A stretch of DNA of 64,000 nucleotides from Raoultibacter phocaeensis (GTDB lineage: Bacteria; Actinomycetota; Coriobacteriia; Coriobacteriales; Eggerthellaceae): the NCBI RefSeq assembly GCF_901411515.1, contig NZ_CABDUX010000001.1, positions 1,674,001-1,738,000 on the forward strand. Reading direction: 5' to 3'. Below the pieces are notes generated by a model. The model was not told the origin of the DNA, did not search any database, and saw only the letters and a list, made by a program, of their open reading frames with translations. Below are positions 1-8,547 of the stretch, in pieces. The first letter of the stretch is position 1; each line of letters opens with the position of its first letter. Made by a program: the position numbers and the translations under genes.

Positions 1-2337
1 ATCGCCGTACATATCTGCATCATGCCAGGCTCCTTGAGGAATCGATACTGTCCCGGGAACGATGCGCGAAGTGACTTTCGCTTCGATGCGAATTTCGCCA
101 CGGGGGCTTTTGACCGAACACAAATCGCCGTTTTCGATTCCGCGAGGCTCCGCATCGGCGGGGTTCATCCACATCTGGTTGCGTGCAGCTTGTTTAAGCA
201 CGTCAATGAAGCCGAACGAGGAATGGGCGCGCGCTTTATGATGGAATCCCGAGCAATACAGAGGATACTCCTCGGTGACGGTTCCGTACCCCTCGCGGCC
301 AGGGTCGAAGATCGGAATCGGGCTGATGACGTCGCCTTCTTCGAGCTCCCAGGTATCGGCAATTTCGGCGAGCTCTTCGGAGTAGATTTCGATCTTCCCC
401 GAAGGAGTTTCTAGTGCGTTTTTATCAGGATCGTCGCGGAAATCTTTGAGTCCGATAACCGGCTCGACCTCTTGTTTCCACACGCCTTGCTCCTGTATTT
501 CCTCCCATGACGGCATGTCGCTGTTTTTCTCGGCGGTCGCCTTGTAAAGGAACTCAACCCAGTCTTCGGAGGAACGTCCTTCGGTGAACTGATCTTTGAT
601 CCCGAACTTATCGGCGATATCCGCCTGGACGTCGTATGCCTTTCGGCACTCGCCCGGCGCTTCTTGGGCGGGGCCGCCCACGCGTACGCCGCGGTACCAC
701 TCGGTATATCCGTTCGTTCCGATGGTGAACTGCTCTGCCGCCATGACGTCGGGGAGGAGGATGTCTGCGTACTTCGCCGAATCGGTAAGCACCGTTTCGG
801 TCATGACGATAAACTCGCATTTGCTCTCATCGGCAAGGATATCGTGTCCGTGATTGATGTCGCCGTGCTGGTTCGTGAAAGAATTGCCCGCGAAACCCCA
901 CACGAATTTGAACCCGGTCGAAAGTTTGTCGGCACCGCGTATGCCGGCGTTGGTTGCCGTCATTTCCTCGCCGCGATCGATCACTTCAACCCACTCGTAA
1001 TTGGGGATCTTGACGGTGACAGGATTATCGCCTGACGGAATGCCTCCTATCGTCGGCGATCCTGCAATTGAGCCGACCTCTGCTTCACGCTGTCCCGTGT
1101 TGGTGCCTGGAAGCCCTATCTGGCCGGTCAGTAAGGGGATCATGCAGATTGCGCGCGTTGCGCTCTCGCCGTTCGAGTGACGTTGCGGGCCCCATCCTTG
1201 CGTCACGAACAAAGCGTTCGCGCCAGCAATGTCGGCTGCGAGCGTGCGAATGCGGTCTGCTGGAATCTGCGTGATGGGAGCAGCCCATTCGGGGGTTTTT
1301 TCCACCATGTCGTAGCCGGTGCCCATGATGTAATCGTAGTACGATTTGTTTTGGCCCTGAGCCGATTCGGGCATGGTTTCCTCGTCATAGCCGACGCAGT
1401 AGGTATGCAGGAAGTCGAGGTCAACTTGATCGTTGGCGATAAGCTCATGAGCGATGGCGTTGACAAGGGCCGCATCGGTTCCCGTACGAATGGGAATCCA
1501 TTCGTCAAGGGAGCCCGAGCATGTTTCGTTCATGCGCGGGTCGATGTGGATGATACGGGCACCGTTTTCCTTCACCTTCGTATAGTCAAAGACAATGTTG
1601 CCGCCACCCATCCGGGTTTCTGCCGGACTGTTGCCGAACATGATGACGAGATCCGAATTCAGGGCCTCGGTCATCGATGATGCGTGGATATTGTCGTAGG
1701 GGCTGAATTTCTTCCCGAACATGTACGGCATGACTCCCTGTATGCATCCGGTGGAGTAATCGCCGTAGCGTGTGACGCATCCGCCGAGCATGTTGAACAG
1801 CCGCTGGTGGGCCGATTGGACGATCGAGCCCGAAACGCCCGATCCCGGCGCGATGAAGAGCGCTTCGTTTCCGTAGGTGTCGATGACGCGCTTGAGCTCA
1901 CTTGAAATGGTCTCGATTGCCTCGTCCCACGTGATCCGCTCGAATTTACCCTCGCCACGCTTGCCTGTGCGTTTCATGGGATACATGAGGCGATCGGGTG
2001 AGTTGAGCCAGCGCCGCCGCGAGCGCCCGCGCAGACAGGCACGCATCTGCGTGTTCTCGGGATCCCCCGTATTGTCGGTTTCAAGGTAGAGGATCTTGCC
2101 GTCGCGCACGTGGTAGCGCAGGGCGCAGTTGCTCCCGCAGTTCACGAAACACTGCCCCCATACGATCTGGTCCGCTTCTTCGGCGGGTGTTTCTCCGCTC
2201 CCGTCGGGCTTCTTTTCTTCGGCTGGCGCGCAGCCGTACAGCGCTGCCGACCCGGCTGCACCGGCCAACGCGAGACCGGCTAGCGAACCTTTGACGAAGG
2301 TTCGACGCGTCAGAGTCGTCTCGTCTTTGAAATCCAT
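1..2337 (-). CDS. Tat-exported molybdopterin oxidoreductase, DMSO reductase family (3' end outside window)
   Basis: Open reading frame of 779 codons running off the left edge. It starts at ATG with GGAGGG just upstream. The N-terminus has a twin-arginine signal (TRRTFVK, residues 10-16) ending in a lipobox-like Cys36, so export by Tat is expected, perhaps as a lipoprotein. A [4Fe-4S] motif follows (Cys63-x3-Cys67-x3-Cys71 and Cys101), then the molybdopterin fold. YGDYSTG near residue 195 resembles the DmsA/TorA region where serine ligates Mo, so Ser195 is a candidate ligand (inference). The usual family length is about 800 residues, so only a short C-terminus is missing. It is divergent from a membrane LuxR regulator, with a perfect inverted repeat between them. 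Any partner Fe-S and membrane-anchor subunits would lie left of the window. Substrate unknown. Confidence 0.9.
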   Translation of the reverse strand, partial: MDFKDETTLTRRTFVKGSLAGLALAGAAGSAALYGCAPAEEKKPDGSGETPAEEADQIVWGQCFVNCGSNCALRYHVRDGKILYLETDNTGDPENTQMRACLRGRSRRRWLNSPDRLMYPMKRTGKRGEGKFERITWDEAIETISSELKRVIDTYGNEALFIAPGSGVSGSIVQSAHQRLFNMLGGCVTRYGDYSTGCIQGVMPYMFGKKFSPYDNIHASSMTEALNSDLVIMFGNSPAETRMGGGNIVFDYTKVKENGARIIHIDPRMNETCSGSLDEWIPIRTGTDAALVNAIAHELIANDQVDLDFLHTYCVGYDEETMPESAQGQNKSYYDYIMGTGYDMVEKTPEWAAPITQIPADRIRTLAADIAGANALFVTQGWGPQRHSNGESATRAICMIPLLTGQIGLPGTNTGQREAEVGSIAGSPTIGGIPSGDNPVTVKIPNYEWVEVIDRGEEMTATNAGIRGADKLSTGFKFVWGFAGNSFTNQHGDINHGHDILADESKCEFIVMTETVLTDSAKYADILLPDVMAAEQFTIGTNGYTEWYRGVRVGGPAQEAPGECRKAYDVQADIADKFGIKDQFTEGRSSEDWVEFLYKATAEKNSDMPSWEEIQEQGVWKQEVEPVIGLKDFRDDPDKNALETPSGKIEIYSEELAEIADTWELEEGDVISPIPIFDPGREGYGTVTEEYPLYCSGFHHKARAHSSFGFIDVLKQAARNQMWMNPADAEPRGIENGDLCSVKSPRGEIRIEAKVTSRIVPGTVSIPQGAWHDADMYGD

Positions 2338-2399
2338 GGTCCCTCCTTCAGTCTGGATTACTCGTCGCGTTCAACCCTAGCGGAATACGTAACCGCATT

Positions 2400-2420
2400 A
2401 ATCACATGGTGCATGTGATT
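2400..2420. promoter_or_regulatory. Inverted repeat between Mo-oxidoreductase and LuxR regulator
   Basis: Perfect 9-bp arms AATCACATG / CATGTGATT around GTG, in the 186-bp divergent intergenic region. It contains ATCAC-N9-GTGAT, a pattern also found at 21291-21309 between another LuxR/reductase pair. It is a probable operator; the binding protein is not known. Confidence 0.55.
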
Positions 2421-2523
2421 TAAGCACGCTGCGATGAAACCACCTGCGGTTTTGCCCGATCATTCGGTATAGTGAGCAGAGCGCAAGGTAAAGCGCCTGC
2501 AAAGCTTGGGAGGAGGTTGTCGG

Positions 2524-4227
2524 GTGGTTTTTAAGCCGCATGTATCGAGTTGGGGCTACGCCTTTTTCCTTACGGTGAACGCAACTTCCACATGGGCGGG
2601 CATCTTCCCGTTTCTCCCCCTTGAGTTCCAGACGGTCCAGGTTACCCTGACCTTCTTTCTTGCGCAATCGCTTGCGTTCTGGGGAGCGTTCCTCGCAAGC
2701 GTGTTCGGATCGTATTTCTTCCCGCATGGGGCGCGGCGGATGCTCGTCTCGCTTTCGGCCCTAATGGTGTTTGCCGGCTCGGCGTGCCTCATCGGTGCGA
2801 TGTATCTGGCCGAGCTCACGCTTGTGCTCGTGGCCGGGGGAGGAATCCTGCTCGGCGTCGGGTGTGCCGGTTTGTTCATGCTCTGGCAGCGCTACTTCGC
2901 CTCGCTGCCGTCAGAGAAAGGAAACCTTCGGCTTATCGTGGGCACCGCGCTTGCGCCCTTCGTGTACTTCGCGCTCTACCTCGTGCCCATTGCGCTTACG
3001 GCGTTTCTCATCCCGCTTGTGTTCGTGCCCTTGTGCGGGTTATGCGTAGCGCTCAGCGTGCGCGAAATGAAGATCGATCAGCCGATGTTCGAAGACGTTC
3101 CCCGGCAGCATCCGAAAGTGTATCGGCAGGTTATGAGTGACTTCTGGCGAAGCGCGCTGTGCGTGGGCGCGCTCGCGTTCGCGAGCGGCGTCATCCGGGG
3201 CATCGCGCTTTTGCACCAGGAGGTGAGCACGGTTGTCAACGTGGCTTCGATGCTCGGTTCCCTCATCTCGGCGGCAGTGCTTTTGGTGCTGTGGTACCGC
3301 TCAAGTTTTCGGTTCGGGCTCACTGCGGTGTTTCGCGTGGTGTATCCGCTCATCATCACGGGTTTTCTGCTCTTGCCGTTTCTTGGCGCGTTCTATCTCA
3401 ACCTGTTCGCTGCGCTTACGTACATGGTGTTCTCGCTCGTACTCATGCTCATGATGATGCAGTGCGCGCAGATATCGCGCGACCGCGGCATCAATCCCGT
3501 GTTCATCTACGCGTTTTTCGGCAGCGTGGTGTACCTTATGCAGAGTCTCGGGTTTTTACTCGGATGGCTTTCCGATTCGGTGTCGTCGATGGGCTCGGAA
3601 TGGTTGTTCATTGTTGCGATGCTGTCGAGTTACGTGCTCGGGCTCACGCTTTTGGCGGCGAGCGGCACCCTGTTCAAAAACCTTACCGGGAAGGCTGCGA
3701 CGCAGGCCGACCCTATCGAGTTTTTGTCGCTTCGACGCGAACCGGTGCGAGGCGAGTCGGTACGGGGTGGGCAGGCCCAGGATGGGCAGAGCGCTTCGTC
3801 GGGAAGCTCGTCTCCTTGCACAGGGGAGAAGGGATTCGATCCGTCCCAAGACGATGCGTTGTCGGAAAAACGGCTCGCAGACGGCGCGAAGCGGCGTTCT
3901 GATGGCGCGAAGCGCCGAGCGGATAGTGCGAAGCGACGAGCCGACGGCACGAAACGCCGCAACCGGCCTTCGCCCTCCGACGACTTCGGAACGATCCGCG
4001 ATCGCCTTTCGAAGCGGTGCTTCGATCTGAAAGACGCGTTCGGGCTCTCGTCGCGCGAAACGGAGGTCATGGAGCTGATCGCACGCGGCCATAGCGTTGC
4101 TGCCATTGCCGACAAGCTTGTTATCTCGGAAAACACCGTGCGCACCCACAGCAAGCACATCTACACGAAGCTCGATATCCACAGCAGGCAAGAGCTGCTT
4201 GAGCTCCTGGAGTCGCTGGGCGGGTAG
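2524..4227 (+). CDS. Membrane-bound LuxR-type transcriptional regulator
   Basis: 567 residues from GTG, chosen because GGGAGGAGG lies 7 nt upstream; a TTG 18 nt earlier falls inside this site. Roughly the first 400 residues form about twelve hydrophobic segments resembling an MFS-type membrane domain. The C-terminus (about 500-565) is a LuxR-family helix-turn-helix (LSSRETEVMELIARG, then ENTVRTHSKHIYTKL). Between them is an unusually long hydrophilic linker with four heptad repeats of the type DGAKRRA. It is divergent from the Tat-exported molybdopterin oxidoreductase and probably regulates it (inference from position). This is the longest linker among the eight regulators of this type in the window. 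Confidence 0.9.
   Translation: MVFKPHVSSWGYAFFLTVNATSTWAGIFPFLPLEFQTVQVTLTFFLAQSLAFWGAFLASVFGSYFFPHGARRMLVSLSALMVFAGSACLIGAMYLAELTLVLVAGGGILLGVGCAGLFMLWQRYFASLPSEKGNLRLIVGTALAPFVYFALYLVPIALTAFLIPLVFVPLCGLCVALSVREMKIDQPMFEDVPRQHPKVYRQVMSDFWRSALCVGALAFASGVIRGIALLHQEVSTVVNVASMLGSLISAAVLLVLWYRSSFRFGLTAVFRVVYPLIITGFLLLPFLGAFYLNLFAALTYMVFSLVLMLMMMQCAQISRDRGINPVFIYAFFGSVVYLMQSLGFLLGWLSDSVSSMGSEWLFIVAMLSSYVLGLTLLAASGTLFKNLTGKAATQADPIEFLSLRREPVRGESVRGGQAQDGQSASSGSSSPCTGEKGFDPSQDDALSEKRLADGAKRRSDGAKRRADSAKRRADGTKRRNRPSPSDDFGTIRDRLSKRCFDLKDAFGLSSRETEVMELIARGHSVAAIADKLVISENTVRTHSKHIYTKLDIHSRQELLELLESLGG
3880..3963 (+). repeat. Four 21-bp tandem repeats inside LuxR regulator linker
   Basis: Four in-frame 21-nt units encode DGAKRRS, DGAKRRA, DSAKRRA and DGTKRRN. 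They lengthen a strongly basic linker between the membrane domain and the DNA-binding domain. Such a short tandem array can vary in copy number by slippage. Confidence 0.85.
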
Positions 4228-4459
4228 GGAGCGATGCCCGAGCTTTTGTTGGCTTGAGCTCGGAAAAGCGCTCCCGGTGCCCCGATTGCAGAGCGCTGCG
4301 CGAGAAGCCGCGATCGCATGCCGCGCTCTAGCTCTATGGATAGTGCGAGTGCAGAGAACTGCGCGGACACTATTCGTTCCTGGGGTGAATCGTGTTCCGG
4401 AGTTTCCGAATCTTGGCACAAAATTGGAGGTTGGGGGTGCGGCAGGATTCTTGGACTGC

Positions 4460-5905
4460 TCAGGCCGCCAGCCCGAGCCTCCTGCGGCGGCCCTCGATGG
4501 TCTCGCAGGTGGCCTTCTTCCCGTTCTCCCTGAACGTCTTGAGGCGGCCGTCATTGTACCACGTGATGTAGCGCGCGACGGCCTCGAATATCTCGGCGAC
4601 GGGCGCCCCCGCGCGCACGAGCGAATGGAACGCCTCGACCTTCGCCCGGCCGAAGAAGCCCTCGCACGCCGCGTTGTCGGGGCTGTGCCCCTTGCGCGAC
4701 ATCGAGCGCACGAGGCCGGCCCCCTCGCACAGCGCGATCCACCCCTTCCAGCGGTAGTGCCCGCCGCGGTCGGAGTGGATGACGGGACGCTGGCCCTCCC
4801 GAAGCGTCGCTATCGCGTCGGCGAGCGTGGAGTTCGCGAGCTCGGCGTTGGGGCTCTCCGAGGCGCGCCAGGCGACGACCTTGCCGTCGAAGCAGTCGAC
4901 GACGGCGGACAGGTAGCACTTGCCGTCGCGCCCCCGCATCTCGGTGATGTCGGTGAGCCACAGCTCGTTGGGCGCGTCCGCCGAGAAGTCGTGCCTCCCG
5001 TGCTCGCCGAGCAGCAGGTTCCCGGGCGCGTCCGACACCTCGCCCGCGTACGAGCTCCATCTCTTCTCCGACCTGGAGCACCGGGCGACGAGCCCCTGGC
5101 GCGCCATCGACTCGCGCACCCTGCGCTCGGGCGCGCGGACGCCGCCGGCCTCCAGCGCCGCCTTGAGGCGGCGGTAGCCGTAGATCCCGCCGTTCTCCGC
5201 GAAGGCCGCGGCCACGGCCCCGTCGAAGCCCCCGTCCGTCATGCCGGACGGGCTATCGAGCCTCGCCCGGTGGTAGAGGTAGGTGCTCTTCGAGATTCCC
5301 AAGAACGTCGAGATCCGGGCCAGGGAGCACCCGCAGTCCCGCCTCAGCCTCTCGCCTAACCCGACGAGCCGCCTCTTCGACAGGCTCGCCGGGCTTGCGG
5401 CTTTTGGGTCGCGCATCAGCTCCTTGTAGACGCTCACCTCGAAGAGCGCCTCCTCGAGCTCGGCCCGGAGGGCCTCGATCCGCCTGTCGTCCGATCCCGC
5501 CGCCTGCCCCATGCCCGGCTTCGCCCCCTCGTCCTCGCGCGGCGCGCCCTCCGCGCCGGTCTCGGACATGATAGCGCTTTTGCGGGCCTTCCTGCTCCAG
5601 ACCGATATTATGCTCGCTTCGGCGATGCCGAGGCGGCGGGCGATGTGCGCGGGCTTCTCCCCGAGGCCGTAGAGGCGGACGGCCTCCGCCTTGGTGGCCT
5701 CGGGGTAGCGGGAGTGGGGCGCGTGCTCGGCGCGCCCCTTCACCCTGGGCATCTCCGCCGGCAGGGAGCCCTCCTCGGCCTGCTCCAGCCACCGCCTCAG
5801 CGACTCCCTGGACGGGGTCCCCCATTTCCGCTCGGCGGCGCGGGGCGTGAGCCCCTCGGCCCACATCGTCTCGACGTAGCGGACCTTCTCCCTTTCCGTG
5901 TACAT
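4460..5905 (-). CDS. IS3-family transposase (single continuous frame)
   Basis: 481 residues from ATG, with GGAGGG 5-6 nt upstream; a longer frame to 5986 lacks a ribosome site. The N-terminal part carries two helix-turn-helix-like segments (about 1-120), then a coiled region (about 150-190), then an IS3 OrfB-type part with a YGYRRLKAAL motif and an rve integrase core. The DDE acids can be seen as LTDITEM, HSDRGGHY and CEGFFGRAKVE. Most IS3 elements make the transposase by a -1 frameshift between orfA and orfB; here the two parts are one frame. All catalytic motifs are present, so it looks intact. Confidence 0.9.
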   Translation of the reverse strand: MYTEREKVRYVETMWAEGLTPRAAERKWGTPSRESLRRWLEQAEEGSLPAEMPRVKGRAEHAPHSRYPEATKAEAVRLYGLGEKPAHIARRLGIAEASIISVWSRKARKSAIMSETGAEGAPREDEGAKPGMGQAAGSDDRRIEALRAELEEALFEVSVYKELMRDPKAASPASLSKRRLVGLGERLRRDCGCSLARISTFLGISKSTYLYHRARLDSPSGMTDGGFDGAVAAAFAENGGIYGYRRLKAALEAGGVRAPERRVRESMARQGLVARCSRSEKRWSSYAGEVSDAPGNLLLGEHGRHDFSADAPNELWLTDITEMRGRDGKCYLSAVVDCFDGKVVAWRASESPNAELANSTLADAIATLREGQRPVIHSDRGGHYRWKGWIALCEGAGLVRSMSRKGHSPDNAACEGFFGRAKVEAFHSLVRAGAPVAEIFEAVARYITWYNDGRLKTFRENGKKATCETIEGRRRRLGLAA

Positions 5906-6080
5906 GCGGCTCCCTCCTCGCGGCCCCCGCGGGGGCCGCTCGATCGGTCGTGGACCGCCTGCCGGCGGTCCAGCTTCCTGCCGCACCTCCGGTTTGACAA
6001 TTAGGGAATATAGTATATTTTTGATTTAAAATCACCAAAATTTGCGACCAGGCATTATGTAGACTGAAGAGAAGGTTTTT

Positions 6081-6108
6081 ATTATGTAGTAATTTACACA
6101 ATTGTCAA
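6081..6108 (-). promoter_or_regulatory. Likely transposase promoter at IS3 right end
   Basis: On the minus strand, TTGACA (complement of 6103-6108) and CATAAT (complement of 6081-6086) are 16 bp apart. The -35 box overlaps the inner edge of the terminal repeat, as in many IS elements. Confidence 0.5.
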
Positions 6109-6126
6109 ACCTCCAATTTTGTGCCA

Positions 6127-6453
6127 GAATCCAGCACCTCGAGAACAAAAACAAGCAAAATCTTTACACGGCTCCCTCATTTGCCCGCTCTGTCATCATT
6201 GGCCCTGCGCGAGCGCAAGGCGCGGACGCGCTCGAACGCGGGGCGCGCTCGAATCCCGGTACGTACAGCTCGACCCCGGCTTCGGTACGCTCGAACCCCG
6301 GCGTCTGCGCGGACGCTCACTCACTGGCGCCGATGCCGGTGTTGCGGCTGCGGGTCGTCAGCGTCCACGAAGTCTTAGTGCAATCGCAACGCTTCGGGTG
6401 CTGTGGTTTCTCGGTGCGCTATACTAAAGGCGAGTTAAGAGAAAGGCTTTTTC
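6127..6453. other. Intergenic region before alr
   Basis: No credible gene is seen in these 327 bases. Imperfect repeats of the type GCTCGAACCCCGGC occur at about 6230-6310. A -10-like TATACT is at 6420-6425, about 30 bp before the alr start, and could be the alr promoter. The AGAAAGG ribosome site follows. Confidence 0.4.
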
Positions 6454-7728
6454 GTGAGCGATTTTCGTAACGGGTATCCGAGCGCACAATCCCAGAATAG
6501 ATCCAAGAAGCCGATCGATTTCGCACGCGATGTGCGGTCGGCCTCCGGGTCGCTCGCATTCGACCCCGAAAAGCTCGCCACTATCCCTGTGCGCGACCGC
6601 CGTTGGTCGTGGACTGAAATAGACCTTGTAGCCATCAGGCACAACGTGGGCGTTGCCCGGCAGTGCATTGGGCGCGGCAAGCGGCTCATGGCGGTGGTCA
6701 AAGCCGATGCCTACGGGCACGGGGCGGTCAAGGTTGCCAAGACGGCGCTCAATTCGGGCGCGGAATACCTCGGCGTTGCGACGGTCGACGAAGCGATCGA
6801 GCTTCGCGAAGCGCTCATCAACGCGCCTATTCTCGTGCTCGCCGAGCCGCCGATCGCCTCGATTCCGCTGTTGCTTGCCTATAAGGTTATGCCAACCGTG
6901 TACACGCCGGAGTTCGCTATCCAGTACGGCGAAGCGGCCGACGCGTTTGGTGTGCGGGCACCGTACCACCTCAAAATCAACACCGGCATGAACCGCATCG
7001 GCATCCGCCATGACGAGGCGGTCGAGTTCATGACGCAGGTGAGCTTTCATCGCGCGCTCGATCTCGTGGGAACGTTCACGCACTTCGCAACGGCCGACTG
7101 TCCCGAGACGCTCGATTTCCAGATACAGACGAAGCGCTTCCTCGAATCGATCAACGCTCTGCGCGCCGCCGGCATCAATCCCGGCATCGTGCACGCCGCG
7201 AATTCGGCGGCGATCATCCGCTATCCCGATGTGCATTTCGACATGGCCCGGTTGGGCATCTCGCTGTACGGGTTTCACCCCTGTCAGGAAACGCGCCGCA
7301 TGGTCGACCTGCATCCGGCCATGAGCGTGCATGCGCGCATCACCGAGGTGAATCTGGTGCCCATGAGCGAGGGCGTGAGCTACGGGATGCAGTACCGAAG
7401 CCCCGGCAGCGTGAAAATATGCACGGTACCGATCGGTTATGCCGATGGATTGCGGCGCGAGCTTTCAGGAAGGATCGACGTGATTCTGAACGGGCAGCGG
7501 TGCCGCCAAGTCGGCAACATCTGCATGGACCAGTGTATGTTCGAGGTGGATATGCGCACATACGGCAATCGTCCGCGGCTCGATCCGCAGATCGGCGACG
7601 AGGTGATTATCGTGGGCCGCCAGGGCGATTCGATTGTGACGGTAGACGATATGGCGAACATGCTCGGCACGGTACAGCACGAGATCGTCATCGGATTTTC
7701 GCACCGTATGCCGCGGGTGTACGTATGA
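6454..7728 (+). CDS. alr: Alanine racemase
   Basis: PLP-dependent interconversion of L- and D-alanine for peptidoglycan synthesis, cytoplasmic. 424 residues from GTG, with AGAAAGG 7 nt upstream. The PLP lysine is Lys83 in AVVKADAYGHG and the catalytic tyrosine is in SYGMQYRSPG (about 310). The TIM-barrel and C-terminal beta domain motifs are complete. It is about 45 residues longer than most Alr because of a polar N-terminal extension before the fold begins at RRWSWTEIDL. The next gene starts at or soon after its stop. D-alanine produced here would also feed the D-Ala-D-X ligase at 53.5 kb. Confidence 0.95.
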   Translation: MSDFRNGYPSAQSQNRSKKPIDFARDVRSASGSLAFDPEKLATIPVRDRRWSWTEIDLVAIRHNVGVARQCIGRGKRLMAVVKADAYGHGAVKVAKTALNSGAEYLGVATVDEAIELREALINAPILVLAEPPIASIPLLLAYKVMPTVYTPEFAIQYGEAADAFGVRAPYHLKINTGMNRIGIRHDEAVEFMTQVSFHRALDLVGTFTHFATADCPETLDFQIQTKRFLESINALRAAGINPGIVHAANSAAIIRYPDVHFDMARLGISLYGFHPCQETRRMVDLHPAMSVHARITEVNLVPMSEGVSYGMQYRSPGSVKICTVPIGYADGLRRELSGRIDVILNGQRCRQVGNICMDQCMFEVDMRTYGNRPRLDPQIGDEVIIVGRQGDSIVTVDDMANMLGTVQHEIVIGFSHRMPRVYV

Positions 7729-7832
7729 GCGGAAACGCGAATGCCCGTCGCATCGAGGAGCACCGGCGGGTTGCCGAGGGAGGCCGTGGCGATGCAGCCG
7801 AGGAGAACAAAGTAAGGACGGGACAGACGACC

Positions 7833-8543
7833 ATGAAGAAACCGCACATTCCTTTGGAGCAGATACGGGCCGAAGTCGAAGCATGCCGGAAATGCGCGCT
7901 GTGCGAAGGCCGCACGCAAATCGTATTCGGCGTGGGGAATCCTCAGGCTCGCGTGATGATCGTCGGTGAGGCACCGGGTAAAAACGAGGACTTGCAGGGC
8001 GAGCCGTTCGTGGGAGCAGCAGGCCAGTATCTCAACGAACTACTCGCGTTTGCCGGACTTGTGCGGGAGGATATCTACATAGCCAACGTCCTGAAATGCC
8101 GGCCTCCCGGAAACCGCGATCCGCAACCCGATGAAATCGAGCTTTGCACGCCGTATTTGCGTGAGCAAACGCGCACGATCGATCCTGAGTTCATCGTTAC
8201 GCTCGGCAACTTCTCTACGAAGTTCATCCTCAAAACCGATGTGGGCATCACGCGCTTGCACGGCAAGCTGCAGCAGGCGGGCAAGTTCAAAGTGTTCCCG
8301 ATCTTCCATCCGGCGGCAGCCATCTACGATCGCAACAAGCGCGACGTGATGGAAGCCGATTTCAGAACGCTCGGCGCGCTCTTGGCGCAGTCGCCCGATC
8401 CGAAAGCCGGCAATGCGGCCGAAGCCAATGGGAAGGAAGCGCACTCGGACCATGGTGTTGCAGACCAGGTCGATGCGCAGCCGAATGGTGGAGCCGCGCA
8501 GGGCTCGGCCGAGCAGCTTGCGTTCGGGGACGAACGCGCCTGA
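7833..8543 (+). CDS. Family 4 uracil-DNA glycosylase
   Basis: Removes uracil from DNA in base-excision repair. 236 residues from ATG 7833; an in-frame ATG at 7725 overlapping the alr stop is the alternative and would add 36 residues without similarity. Iron-sulphur cysteines are visible as CRKCALC at the N-terminus, with further cysteines in LKCRPPGNRDP and ELCTPY. Active-site motifs are GEAPGKNEDLQGEPFVGAAG and FPIFHPAA. The last ~50 residues are a low-complexity polar tail not needed for the fold. It is co-directional with alr and convergent with corA. Confidence 0.92.
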   Translation: MKKPHIPLEQIRAEVEACRKCALCEGRTQIVFGVGNPQARVMIVGEAPGKNEDLQGEPFVGAAGQYLNELLAFAGLVREDIYIANVLKCRPPGNRDPQPDEIELCTPYLREQTRTIDPEFIVTLGNFSTKFILKTDVGITRLHGKLQQAGKFKVFPIFHPAAAIYDRNKRDVMEADFRTLGALLAQSPDPKAGNAAEANGKEAHSDHGVADQVDAQPNGGAAQGSAEQLAFGDERA

Positions 8544-8547
8544 GGCC

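Larger units (their letters stand above)
4413..6126 (-). mobile_element. IS3-family insertion sequence
   Basis: A perfect 19-bp terminal inverted repeat, TGGCACAAAATTGGAGGTT at 4414-4432 and its reverse complement at 6108-6126, gives TG...CA ends typical of IS3 elements. GAATC occurs just outside both ends (4408-4412 and 6127-6131) and could be a 5-bp target duplication if the left end is 4413. It sits between the LuxR regulator and alr and interrupts no visible gene. Between the transposase start and the right end is a very AT-rich stretch of about 100 bp (5999-6100), bounded by inverted GGTTTGACAAT / ATTGTCAAACC. Confidence 0.85.

Noticed and set aside
2400-2420. CRP/FNR-type site
   Set aside because: The half-sites are oriented ATCAC...GTGAT with nine bases between, not TGTGA-N6-TCACA or TTGAT-N4-ATCAA.
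4551-5081. Second frame inside the IS3 transposase as a possible orfA/orfB frameshift partner
   Set aside because: The main frame already contains both HTH and full DDE parts, so no frameshift product is needed; the alternative frame is low complexity.
6102-6470. Plus-strand frames of 85-122 codons before alr
   Set aside because: They start inside the IS end, contain repeated Arg/Ser-rich sequence and overlap the likely alr promoter.
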